Source of the DNA: an uncultured Maribacter sp. | Lineage (GTDB): Bacteria > Bacteroidota > Bacteroidia > Flavobacteriales > Flavobacteriaceae | Assembly (NCBI RefSeq): GCF_947500985.1 | Contig: NZ_CANMTX010000001.1 | Span: 372,001 to 436,000 of the forward strand | DNA length: 64,000 nucleotides | Direction: 5' to 3' | Shown here: one piece after another, positions 34,649-43,710 of the stretch | How positions within the stretch are numbered: position 1 is the stretch's first letter | Layout of the letters: each line of letters begins with the position of its first letter | Program-made: the position numbers and the translations under genes | The notes under the pieces: generated by a model | Database searches by the model: none | Told to the model about the DNA's origin: nothing | Seen by the model: only the letters and a program-made list of their open reading frames with translations

Positions 34649-35800
34649 TTAGAGCGTTAAATCTTGGTATATTTTTTTCAATTTCTCTTTTTGATCTTCC
34701 CATAAAAAAGTGCTTTTCACCTTTTCAAAAGCATTGGCTATATAGGTTTCCTTTCGTTCTGGCTCATCTAATATAAACCGAATACAACGTGCCAAATCTT
34801 GTTCTCTATCGGGCTCAAAAAGTAAAGCTTCTTGTTCGGTAACCAACTCGGTCACCACTGGTAATTCAGATGCAATTACGGCCGTCTCACAAGCCATACT
34901 CTCTAATATCTTTAGCGGACAGCAACCTTGTGTAATATTTCTGTCGCATGCCTTTAAAGGGGCTATAGAAGCTTCTGCATAGTGTACATAGTTGTACAAC
35001 TCCTTTTTAGATAATCTAGACTTTAGAATTATACGATCTTTTAAGCCTAATTTCTCTACCAGTTTTTTATAAGGTTTAAAGGCCTTTTCTTTTACCGCTA
35101 AACAAATGACCAGTTTTAGATCTTCAAAATCTTCTAAATACGTCATAGCTTTAAGCAACACATCTACACCTTGCCAAGGTTGTATGGCTCCAAAATAGAT
35201 AATGTACTGTTCAGGTGCATCAATGGGTCTATCGTAAGATTCTGGTATATGTGCCCCATTTGGTATCACTTTTATCTTTGCTGTATCAATGGCATAATTA
35301 GTTTCTAAATATGCTTTGGTAACTTCGGACGGAGTAATAATCACGGTCGCCTTTTGTAAACATTGCGATTCTATCTCTCTTAATTTCTTTAAAAAAGTGG
35401 GTGTTAAATTGGGATATCTATAAGGTAGCTCTATAGATGTTAGGGCATTTACCTCAAAAATCGTTTTTATACTAGGTTCGGCAGTTAATCCCATGCCGCT
35501 CCAAACATCTCTAAAATGACCTATTTGAATAGATTCTTTATTTTTTTGGATATCAATAAATAGCTGTTGGGAAAAAAGAGAAGCTTTTTCTAAATAGTTC
35601 ATCTCCTCTTCATTGTAATAACGCTTTATAACAATATTCCCTTCCGTTTGTACGGCAGGGTAGGTGCTATTACCTCGTAAGCAGAATAATTGTAATTCAT
35701 CACATTGCTGTGATGATACGTTGATCATCTCTTTAATATGTGTTGAGGCTCCTTTTGCGCTCGGGAACACATCATATGTAGCATATACATTTCTGTTCAT
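34649..35800 (-). CDS. Glycosyltransferase family 4 protein
   Basis: 383 residues. The GT-B N-terminal half has YDVFPSAKGASTHIKEM. A C-terminal nucleotide-sugar-binding half follows: IIYFGAIQPWQGVDVLLKAM, APLKACDRNITQGCCPLKIL, then ESMACETAVIAS, the E-rich donor motif. It probably transfers a hexose to a lipid or protein acceptor. It is the second gene of the operon, 5 bp after lemA, and differs clearly from the other family 4 enzyme at 32179. Confidence 0.85.
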   Translation of the reverse strand: MNRNVYATYDVFPSAKGASTHIKEMINVSSQQCDELQLFCLRGNSTYPAVQTEGNIVIKRYYNEEEMNYLEKASLFSQQLFIDIQKNKESIQIGHFRDVWSGMGLTAEPSIKTIFEVNALTSIELPYRYPNLTPTFLKKLREIESQCLQKATVIITPSEVTKAYLETNYAIDTAKIKVIPNGAHIPESYDRPIDAPEQYIIYFGAIQPWQGVDVLLKAMTYLEDFEDLKLVICLAVKEKAFKPYKKLVEKLGLKDRIILKSRLSKKELYNYVHYAEASIAPLKACDRNITQGCCPLKILESMACETAVIASELPVVTELVTEQEALLFEPDREQDLARCIRFILDEPERKETYIANAFEKVKSTFLWEDQKEKLKKIYQDLTL

Positions 35801-35805
35801 CGAAA

Positions 35806-36360
35806 TTAGAAAGAAAATTTAACCGGTTCTTTCTCTTTCGAATTTTCAATTTCAAAAAACTCACCCTTGCTGAAATTGAACATATTGGCAAAAATATTAG
35901 ACGGAAAGCTTTCAATAGCAATATTGTTTTCTTTTACCGTGGCGTTGTAATACCTACGGGTCATTTCAATATCATCTTCTAATGAAGACAGCTCATTTTG
36001 CAATTCACTAAAATTACGATTGGCTTTTAGATCCGGGTAATTTTCGGCAACGGCAAAAAGGTTTACCATAGAATTTTTTAAGGCGCTTTCAGCTTTTCCT
36101 TGTTCATCAACAGAAGAAGCGTTTTGCGCTAAATTTCTAGCTTTGGTGATATTTTCAAAGGTTTCTTTTTCGTGTGTCGCATAGCCTTTAACGGTTTCTA
36201 CTAAACTAGGAATCAAGTCATAACGTTTTTTCAAGAATACATCAATGCTGCTCCAGCCTTCTGCCATTTCTGTTTTCTTTCTAACCAAACCGTTATACAC
36301 TGAAATAGCATAGAAAAACAAAATAAGGACAATAGCAATTAATACAATAGATATAAGCAT
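35806..36360 (-). CDS. LemA family protein
   Basis: 184 residues. The N-terminal TM helix (LISIVLIAIVLILFFYAISV) is followed by the LemA signature YNGLVRKKTEMAEGWSSIDV, FLKKRYDLIPSLVETVKGYA, then ETFENITKAR and the C-terminal EIENSKEKEPVKFSF. LemA proteins are membrane-anchored coiled helical bundles, linked in Bacteroidetes and others to envelope stress and protein processing, with no defined reaction. Here the gene heads an operon with three glycosyltransferases, which is unusual. Confidence 0.9.
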   Translation of the reverse strand: MLISIVLIAIVLILFFYAISVYNGLVRKKTEMAEGWSSIDVFLKKRYDLIPSLVETVKGYATHEKETFENITKARNLAQNASSVDEQGKAESALKNSMVNLFAVAENYPDLKANRNFSELQNELSSLEDDIEMTRRYYNATVKENNIAIESFPSNIFANMFNFSKGEFFEIENSKEKEPVKFSF

Positions 36361-36902
36361 AGGGATAGTTTTATGCTAAAATAACAGAATTAGCCGAGTA
36401 TTATTATAAAATTGGAATCATATTACAAAGTAAACTCCTACACTAATAATAGATGTAATAGATTAGTAGAAGAGTGGTCCCTAAACAAATCAGTTTGGTT
36501 AAATGCCAGAGGAGAAATATCAAATGCTCTGATTTCGTATCATAAAGGAATATAATGGGTGGTAGAATTAACGGAGATAAATTACACAGCCATAAAGACA
36601 CACCCACTCAATAATGCAACACTGTTTTACGAAACACAAATAATAATAAACTAATTACAAGCACATTAGAATTTATACCGATGATGGCATTAACGACAAT
36701 GCAGATGATGATAACAATTAAGGAATGTTGGTATCTGAAAACGATGTTCCCAATCCTTAAAAAAGAATAAATTCTTTCATCAATTTGTTTTTATTCATGA
36801 ACAACTCAATTTTGTATAAGGTTAAAATTTAGTTAATTGGATGCAAAAAAACGTTCTCAGCCTATAAAAAAAAGTAATTTGTAATACACTAAATTCAACT
36901 AC
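36361..36902. other. Intergenic region with possible gene remnants
   Basis: A 542-bp gap between the divergent lemA operon and the 36903 gene. It holds short coding-like scraps: around 36475-36555 the frame WSLNKSVWLNARGEISNA, and around 36670-36720 YTDDGINDNADDDNN, which resembles an Asp-rich calcium-binding repeat. Neither is part of a complete gene. The promoters of both flanking units must lie at the two ends. Confidence 0.4.
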
Positions 36903-38024
36903 ATGAAAAAATTACTTTTCGCAGGTATCTTTGCTATCGCTTTGATAACCATATCTGCTACCACCATTGAAAAAAATAATGAAGATCTCACAAAAGACTT
37001 TGTTACTGGTGATCTTGAAATAGGTTCTATTAATCAATTAAGCTTTGGTCCCCAGGGTATTTTATTTATTGGAGACTCTAAAAATGCTGCCATATATGCC
37101 CTTGATACTAAAGATACTGAACAAACTATTTCTGCAAAAGGGATTAATATAGCTGATTTTGATGATAAAATTGCTTCTGCTTTGGGTACTACTAAAGAAA
37201 ATATCAAAATTACCGATATGGCCGTTAACCCTGTTTCAAAAACAGCTTATTTTTCGGTAACCACAACAGAAGGTACTCCAGTACTTCTAAAACTAAATGG
37301 AGAAACTTTAGAGAATGTATCATTAAAAAATGCTAGCTATTCTAAAGTCGCTTTAAGCAATCCGGTTAGTGAAGATTTTAAAGATAAAAGAGGTCGTTCA
37401 CAACGCAACTGGGCTATTGCCGATCTAAAATATCATGATGGTAATCTTATGGTTACCGGATTGTCTAATCAAGAATTCAGTTCTACTTTTAGAAGTATTC
37501 CTTTTCCGTTTACCGGAAAACAAGATTATGCATCGTTAGAAATATGGCATGCCGCACATGGTAAGTTTGAAACTTATGCCCCTATAAAGACATTCGATTT
37601 TATAACAATAGAAGATAAAGAATACCTTATGGCAAGTTATACTTGTACCCCTTTAGTGTTATTTCCTATGGAAGACTTAAAAGGAGGGAAGCACCTAAAA
37701 GGAAGAACAGTAGCAGAACTTGGCGCAGGAAACTCACCAATGGATATGTTGTCGTACCAAAAAGATGGAAAAACGTATTTTCTAATGTCTAACACCAATC
37801 GCTCTGTTATGCGTTTTGATTATGATGCCATTGCAGATTTTAAGGAATCTTACACAAAACCAACTAAGGTCAATAATTATGGGGCTATGGGCGTACCGTA
37901 TATATCTTTACCAATGGTAAATGTATTGCAGTTAGATAATCTAGATGCGGAAAATGTAGTTTACCTACAACGTACAGCTAATGGAAGTTTAGTATTGCGC
38001 AGCCGACCAACAAAAAGAGTATAA
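36903..38024 (+). CDS. Secreted beta-propeller-like protein, unknown function
   Basis: 373 residues. The signal peptide is MKKLLFAGIFAIALITISA. The body has propeller-like strands (INQLSFGPQGILFIGDSKNA, IYALDTKD) and a central YASLEIWHAAHGKFETYAPI segment with YTCTPLVLFP. There is no catalytic motif I recognise. It is translationally linked to the next gene: the stop TAA shares its last base with the next ATG. Both products would be outside the cytoplasm. They precede an arylsulfotransferase, so a role with sulfated or phenolic compounds is possible but unproven. Confidence 0.6.
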   Translation: MKKLLFAGIFAIALITISATTIEKNNEDLTKDFVTGDLEIGSINQLSFGPQGILFIGDSKNAAIYALDTKDTEQTISAKGINIADFDDKIASALGTTKENIKITDMAVNPVSKTAYFSVTTTEGTPVLLKLNGETLENVSLKNASYSKVALSNPVSEDFKDKRGRSQRNWAIADLKYHDGNLMVTGLSNQEFSSTFRSIPFPFTGKQDYASLEIWHAAHGKFETYAPIKTFDFITIEDKEYLMASYTCTPLVLFPMEDLKGGKHLKGRTVAELGAGNSPMDMLSYQKDGKTYFLMSNTNRSVMRFDYDAIADFKESYTKPTKVNNYGAMGVPYISLPMVNVLQLDNLDAENVVYLQRTANGSLVLRSRPTKRV

Positions 38025-39106
38025 TGCCTTTACATAAAAACACAAAAAAGATCAAGTTTCTCTTGGTCTTTTTTTATGGACTTCTTTTAACCAACTGTGG
38101 CAAAAAAGAAGATATTACAGACTTTAAAATCCATTATAATAAGGAGCGTGCAACGGCTATTTCTTTTGATTCAAGCGAAGACACTAATGTCTATGACATT
38201 TTTGTAAAAGGAGTTTCTACAACACCCATGCTAGGTACGTTTACACAAGATCAAGGCAAAATTGTATTTGAACCTGTTATTCCATTTTCAAATGGTGGTT
38301 TCTATGAACTTAAAAAAGAAGCTCATACTATACTTGAGTTTGAAATTGAAGCAAAGAAAACTAAAGCTCCGGCCTTGCTTAGTATTTATCCAAGCAACGA
38401 CAGCGTACCTGAAAATTTATTGAAAATATATTTTGTTTTTTCTCAGCCTATGCAAGCTGTTGGTAAAATGACCGATTACATTACCGTCTACAATAAAACC
38501 GATGGTAAAGATGCTACCGTTTTTTTGGAGTTGGAAAATGAACTTTGGAACGCCAAGCATACACAACTGACCTTATGGTTAGATCCAGGGCGTATTAAAC
38601 GAGATTTAATTCCAAATAAAGAAAAAGGATTGCCTTTGCAGGAAGGCAAGGAATATGAGATAAGTATTTCAGATGAATTGAAAGGGGCAAACGGAATGAC
38701 CTTATCAACAATTTACACAAAAACGCTATCGGTTATCTCTAGAGATACTCAAAAACCTAGTAGTAAAAACTGGGAGATCAATCCTCCTAAATCAGCAACC
38801 AAAGATGCCTTGACCATTAATTTCAATGAAGCTTTAGATGCGATTTTATTAAAAGAAAGCTTTCTAATAAAAGGATCTAACAATGAAATAGTAACCGGAA
38901 ATTATAACATAGGTAGCAACGAAAATCAATTGATTTTTAAGCCCGATACGATTTGGAAAATAGGTAATTATAAAATTAAAGTAGATCCTATTTTAGAGGA
39001 TTTAGCAGGTAATAATTTAAAGCATTTATTTGATCAAAATATATCCTTAAAAACAACTGACAAAAAAACTGTTAATGAACAGACGATGACTTTTAGTATT
39101 GAATAA
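38024..39106 (+). CDS. Ig-like (SbsA/BIG_5-type) lipoprotein
   Basis: 360 residues. The lipobox is LLLTNCGKKED. Two Ig-like domains follow: about 125-230, containing SIYPSNDSVPENLLKIYFVF and FSQPMQAVGKMTDYI, and about 245-350, containing FNEALDAILLKESF and LEDLAGNNLKHLF. These are the hallmarks of SbsA Ig-like repeats. It is likely anchored to the outer membrane and used for binding or structure. It overlaps the preceding gene by 1 bp. Confidence 0.7.
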   Translation: MPLHKNTKKIKFLLVFFYGLLLTNCGKKEDITDFKIHYNKERATAISFDSSEDTNVYDIFVKGVSTTPMLGTFTQDQGKIVFEPVIPFSNGGFYELKKEAHTILEFEIEAKKTKAPALLSIYPSNDSVPENLLKIYFVFSQPMQAVGKMTDYITVYNKTDGKDATVFLELENELWNAKHTQLTLWLDPGRIKRDLIPNKEKGLPLQEGKEYEISISDELKGANGMTLSTIYTKTLSVISRDTQKPSSKNWEINPPKSATKDALTINFNEALDAILLKESFLIKGSNNEIVTGNYNIGSNENQLIFKPDTIWKIGNYKIKVDPILEDLAGNNLKHLFDQNISLKTTDKKTVNEQTMTFSIE

Positions 39107-39349
39107 GCGTAATACTAAAAAGATAAAAATGTCTAACAAAATTAACATGTTTTGTTTTCATAGACCCATTCTTACCAATAACCCAATATGTAGTATTTCT
39201 ATTTAGTTACAATGTGATTCTAAGCTTAGAAAACTTTTACAAAAATTCAATTTCGATTAGAACAACTAAAACGATTACCAATTAAAGCAAAGTAGTGCTA
39301 TTCATGTGAAAAGGGTATATTTATAACTTAGATTATTGAATAGTTTTAA

Positions 39350-40915
39350 TTGAATATCGATTTGAAAAAATTTCTATTTTTTACCTTCTTGGGTTTGGTT
39401 TTTGTAGCCTGTGAAAATGATGATGTCTCTTCTTCTGAAATGGAGGATTTTGTTAGTATTGATGAACTGGTCATAGATTTACAAACGGAGGTAAATCCTT
39501 CTGGTTATGCACCATTATCGGCTACGGTATCTTTAAAAACAGAAGTACCCGTTTCGGTAAGTTTACGTGTTATTGGAAAAAATGGAGAAGATTCTGATGT
39601 GATCGTAGATTTTCCCGAAATTGGAAATACGCTAGAAATTCCCGTTCATGGTTTGTATCCAGATTATGAAAATGAGGTCGAACTAAGCTTTCGTGACAGC
39701 AACAATATAGTATTGAGTTCTCAAGTAGTTCGTATTACAACACCTTCCTTAATTTCTGCCATGCCCCAAATTGAGATCAATACGGCAAACAGAAGCCAAA
39801 TGGCAGCAGGTATGACCATGGTCAACTATTATGGTTACGATACCGAAATACATCCTTTTAGACCGTTTATTTTTGATTCTTATGGTGATATTAGGTGGTA
39901 TTTAGACTATAAAGAACATCCTTTCTTAAATAATTTACATTTTGATAATGGACCACATCGCTTGGCAAACGGTAATTTTTATTTCGGAAATAACGAACCA
40001 GATGCCATCTATGAGGTAGACCTTTTTGGTACTATCGTAAATACGTGGACGATGCCCGGTTTTAGTTTTCATCATGAAGTGCTTGAAAAACCCAATGGAA
40101 ACTTTATTGTATTGGTAGATAAACAAGGTGCAAATACCATAGAAGATTATATTATTGAGATAGACCGGTCTTCTAATCAAATTATAACTATTTGGGACCT
40201 TAATGAATCTTTAGATAACTCTAGAACAACATTAACGACCAACAGTGAAGATTGGATTCATGTAAACGCTGTCAGCTATGATGCTAATGATGATACTATA
40301 GTAATTTCTGGGCGTACACAGGGCGTTGTAAAATTAAACAATGCCAATGAAGTGGTTTGGATATTGGCACCACATGTAGGCTGGCAAACCGCAGGAAACG
40401 GTGCAGACCTTAGCTCTTTTTTATTACAGCCCCTAGATGCTACAGGAACCGCTATTACCAGTACTTCTGTACTTGACGGCTCTGAAAACCACCCTGATTT
40501 TGAATGGAACTGGTACCAACATGCCACTAAGGTATTAGCAGATGGCTCTCTTATTCTTTTTGACAACGGTGACAATAGAAATTTTACGGGCACGGGACCG
40601 TATAGCAGGGCCGTACATTATCAGATAGATGAAACTAACGGTACCGTGCAACAAGTATGGGAATATGGTAAGGAACGTGGCGAAGAAACCTATTCTAGAA
40701 TTGTGTCAGACGTAGATTATTTAGCAGCTAGCGATCATATACTTTTTTCTCCTGGAGCCATTCTTACGGGTGCCCAGCCTTTTGGAAAAAGTATAGAAAT
40801 AGACATGGCTAGCAGCGTCGTTTTGTTTGAAGCGACCATTATACCACCAAGGCCGTTCGCAAATCAAATTACATTTCATAGAACAGAACGTTTGTTATTA
40901 TATCCTGATCTTTAA
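39350..40915 (+). CDS. Aryl-sulfate sulfotransferase (ASST) family lipoprotein
   Basis: 521 residues from TTG 39350. A second TTG at 39362 (giving MKKFLFFTFLGLVFVACENDD) fits a lipoprotein signal better, and no ATG is available. The mature part has a short Ig-like domain, then the six-bladed ASST propeller with FSFHHEVLEKPNGNFIVLVD, DWIHVNAVSYD, SGRTQGVVKLN and NWYQHATKVLADGSLILFDN. Conserved His residues in these blades include the catalytic His of known enzymes. The family transfers sulfate from one phenol to another without PAPS. The gene stands between the Ig-like lipoprotein and a C-S lyase-like enzyme. Confidence 0.8.
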   Translation: MNIDLKKFLFFTFLGLVFVACENDDVSSSEMEDFVSIDELVIDLQTEVNPSGYAPLSATVSLKTEVPVSVSLRVIGKNGEDSDVIVDFPEIGNTLEIPVHGLYPDYENEVELSFRDSNNIVLSSQVVRITTPSLISAMPQIEINTANRSQMAAGMTMVNYYGYDTEIHPFRPFIFDSYGDIRWYLDYKEHPFLNNLHFDNGPHRLANGNFYFGNNEPDAIYEVDLFGTIVNTWTMPGFSFHHEVLEKPNGNFIVLVDKQGANTIEDYIIEIDRSSNQIITIWDLNESLDNSRTTLTTNSEDWIHVNAVSYDANDDTIVISGRTQGVVKLNNANEVVWILAPHVGWQTAGNGADLSSFLLQPLDATGTAITSTSVLDGSENHPDFEWNWYQHATKVLADGSLILFDNGDNRNFTGTGPYSRAVHYQIDETNGTVQQVWEYGKERGEETYSRIVSDVDYLAASDHILFSPGAILTGAQPFGKSIEIDMASSVVLFEATIIPPRPFANQITFHRTERLLLYPDL

Positions 40916-40994
40916 ATTTGTTAGTTAGGTGATGTTTTACTTAAGCATCATCGAAGTTTTTAAATCAATTGTTACATATCTAATTAAAATACCG

Positions 40995-42200
40995 ATGTCT
41001 ACTACAACTTACTCATTTGATGAAATCATAAACAGAGATGGTACAAACGCAATGTCTCGTACTGGCTATAGAGGCTATCTCTTTGATCCAAATGAAGATT
41101 TAAGTGGCAAGTATGCCGAAGAGGATTTTATACCTATGTGGGTGGCAGATATGGAATTTGCCATAGCTCCGGTGATTATCGATGCCTTAAAAGCGCGACT
41201 AGAACATCCATTGTTGGGATATTCTATGGTTGCAGATCCTGCCTATCATTTGGCTTTCCAGAAATGGTGTCAAGATCGGTATAATTGGACCTTTAATGAA
41301 CAGCACCTCGTGCACGCAAAAGGTGTAATACCTGCGCTGTACAGCTTAATTGGTCAAATTTGTAAACCAGATGATCAGGTACTTATCGTTACGCCGTCAT
41401 ATGCCTTTTTTAAACATGCTGCCGATTATAATGGTATTGAATTGGTATGTTCTGAATTGAAAGAGGAGAAAGGCAAATTCGTTATGGATATGGACGATAT
41501 TAGAACAAAAGCCGCCAATGAGAAATGCGTATTGGGTATCTTCTGTAATCCTCATAACCCTACTGGTAGGGTTTGGTCTAGCGATGAGTTACAAGAACTG
41601 GGCGAGATTTGCTTAGCGAACGGACTAACGATTATATCAGATGAAATTCATTGCGATTTGGTTAGAGACGATCAGTCGTTTACGCCTATGGCAAAACTAT
41701 TTCCAGATACTGACCGTATTATTACCTGTATGGCGCCCAGTAAAACATTTAATCTAGCCGGTAATTTATTTGCCAATATTATTATTCCGAACGATGCTAT
41801 TCGAGAGCACTATGTTGAAAACTATTTACCCGTAGAAAACCCCTTGAGTATTGTTGCGGCAGAAACAGCCTATACACAAGGTCATGCCTGGTTGGCAGAT
41901 TTAACCGCTTACCTAGATGCTAATTTTCAGTACCTAAAAGAACAGCTAGAACTGCACTTGCCAGAAACAGATTTTGTAATACCAGAAGCTACCTATTTGG
42001 CTTGGGTAAATGTTGGTCATTACTTTAAGTCCGATGAAAACCTAACCTTATTCTTTGCACGTAATGCCGGTGTTTTATTGGAAGGCGGAAATATGTTCGT
42101 TGCCAATGCCGACGGATACATACGCTTAAACCTTGCTTGCCCCAGAGCAAGATTAGAAGAAGGCCTCCGTCGTGTAATCGCTGCTATATTAGAACAATAG
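40995..42200 (+). CDS. PatB/MalY-type PLP enzyme (cystathionine beta-lyase / aminotransferase class I-II)
   Basis: 401 residues from ATG 40995. An upstream ATG at 40929 would add 22 residues of non-family sequence. Motifs: PMWVADMEFAIAPVIIDAL near the N-terminus, HAKGVIPALYSLI, CNPHNPTGRVW (PLP phenol-ring contact), ISDEIHCDLV (Asp to pyridine N) and MAPSKTFNLAG with the PLP lysine. PatB/MalY enzymes split C-S bonds of cysteine conjugates or transaminate. It is 79 bp after the ASST gene and may be independent of it. Confidence 0.85.
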   Translation: MSTTTYSFDEIINRDGTNAMSRTGYRGYLFDPNEDLSGKYAEEDFIPMWVADMEFAIAPVIIDALKARLEHPLLGYSMVADPAYHLAFQKWCQDRYNWTFNEQHLVHAKGVIPALYSLIGQICKPDDQVLIVTPSYAFFKHAADYNGIELVCSELKEEKGKFVMDMDDIRTKAANEKCVLGIFCNPHNPTGRVWSSDELQELGEICLANGLTIISDEIHCDLVRDDQSFTPMAKLFPDTDRIITCMAPSKTFNLAGNLFANIIIPNDAIREHYVENYLPVENPLSIVAAETAYTQGHAWLADLTAYLDANFQYLKEQLELHLPETDFVIPEATYLAWVNVGHYFKSDENLTLFFARNAGVLLEGGNMFVANADGYIRLNLACPRARLEEGLRRVIAAILEQ

Positions 42201-42256
42201 GGTAGGGCACCGTTATGATCAAATGAAGTGTTTTAGGTAGCTGCAGGGAGCGCAAC

Positions 42257-43189
42257 TTATTTTTTACTCAATATATTAAAAGGGGAGAAGTCTATAAATT
42301 CGGTATTCACTTTATGGTGGTGTACCGTTCTTACCCATTGCTTGGTTTCAAAAGTCCAGAATCTACCGGTTTCGCCAGATTTGTAAAAATCATCGGCAGA
42401 ATTTTGATCAAATTCTAATGCCGCAGTACCAGAAAGCTGTAACGTTTCTCCTTTCTCAAAATTTACGAAAAGCAACGCTGCTTTAGGGTTTTCATAGATG
42501 TTGCCTAAAGTACTGAACATACTATTGCCCAAGTAATCAGGTACACGTAACTGCCCATTTTCTAGTATTTCTATAAACCCAGGATCACCGCCTCGGTGCG
42601 ATGCTTCTATATTTCCTTTTTTAGTCTGTGTACTTATAAAAAAAGTATGTGCCGTGCTGATCCATTTCTTTTCAGATTCACCTAAACTACTGCCTTTTTC
42701 AAAGCTTGTTTTTAATGTATCTTTTGTTTTGGCGGGTACTTCTATTTCTTCTCGTTGTATGTGTTTTGGACAACTGGGGTAACCCATTTTTATTGCAACA
42801 CTAATTTCATTGTCCGTTTTTGTAGCTTCTCCCCATGCTCTATAACGTGCCCTTCTTGCTGCTTCATGAAACAGGAGTCCAACCGTTGGTTTTGTTACAA
42901 TGTTGGTAAAGAAAATATCGTCTGTAGTACTGGTAACCTTGGTAAGGTCGAATTTTATTTCTTCTACGGATGGGATAGCAATAAAACCACGTTCACCCAC
43001 TAATAACGATAACCAAATAGCTCCATTAGCATCTTCACTACCAGCAAAAGCCAATACCTGATGTTCTATAAAAGCGATAGATCTTGGATGAAGAGATGCT
43101 GCAAGCATGGGTATTCTTTGTTTTGCAATGTCTTCTTCACCTGCTATTTTTTGTATAGCTAATTGCCCATCATGGAAAATAGAATTCAT
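42257..43189 (-). CDS. Pyridoxamine-5'-phosphate-oxidase-like FMN-binding split-barrel protein
   Basis: 310 residues. Two related halves: the first has RIPMLAASLHPRSIAFIEHQ and AIWLSLLVGERGFIAIPS. The second, about 165-290, has WISTAHTFFISTQTKKGNIE, SHRGGDPGFIEIL and NIYENPKAALLFVNF, the typical flavin-binding split-barrel pattern of the PNPOx-like clan. It is probably a cytosolic FMN or F420-type reductase with unknown substrate. It converges with the PatB-like gene. Confidence 0.75.
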   Translation of the reverse strand: MNSIFHDGQLAIQKIAGEEDIAKQRIPMLAASLHPRSIAFIEHQVLAFAGSEDANGAIWLSLLVGERGFIAIPSVEEIKFDLTKVTSTTDDIFFTNIVTKPTVGLLFHEAARRARYRAWGEATKTDNEISVAIKMGYPSCPKHIQREEIEVPAKTKDTLKTSFEKGSSLGESEKKWISTAHTFFISTQTKKGNIEASHRGGDPGFIEILENGQLRVPDYLGNSMFSTLGNIYENPKAALLFVNFEKGETLQLSGTAALEFDQNSADDFYKSGETGRFWTFETKQWVRTVHHHKVNTEFIDFSPFNILSKK

Positions 43190-43401
43190 AGGTTTCGTCT
43201 AATTGTGGTTGTGATAAGTACCTGGGTGTTTAGACGTGGTTTGGGTTGTAAACTTTCTTGTGAATTGGCTATATATTCTAAAGGATTAAAACTCTAAGAC
43301 AAGAGGAGTTTACAAGATTATTTTGGTCGAATACGGAAACCCGTAACAGATAACCGTGATAACTCTCTAACTTTAATTCTTAGATATTAAAATCAACAAC
43401 A

Positions 43402-43542
43402 ATGATAAAAATAGAAGCGATTAAACCTGGTCCTAAACCAAAAAAAGAAGATGGTACTCCTGATAAAAGAAGAAGAGTAACACCCGATAACAAACCGAAA
43501 CACCCTAAACTAAAACCTCATAAGCATAAGCCGAACGATTAA
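43402..43542 (+). CDS. Small basic Lys/Pro-rich protein
   Basis: 46 codons, MIKIEAIKPGPKPKKEDGTP to KPHKHKPND. About 40% of residues are Lys, Arg, His or Pro. It has a regular ATG and stop and stands alone between the PNPOx-like gene and the defence pair. It looks like a disordered polycation. I recognise no family, and it could also be a chance ORF. Confidence 0.45.
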   Translation: MIKIEAIKPGPKPKKEDGTPDKRRRVTPDNKPKHPKLKPHKHKPND

Positions 43543-43710
43543 AGAAAACTTACCTTTTTCGTTTGTAATTCTACTTATTAGTGGCTAACAAATACGTAAA
43601 TCTATTAATTAAAAATATAGTGGAAATGGTAAATTATTGAATTACGGAAAATCATAAAATATTACCTTTTAAAAAAAAATATATTCGTAATCCTTAAATT
43701 ATAAACTAAA

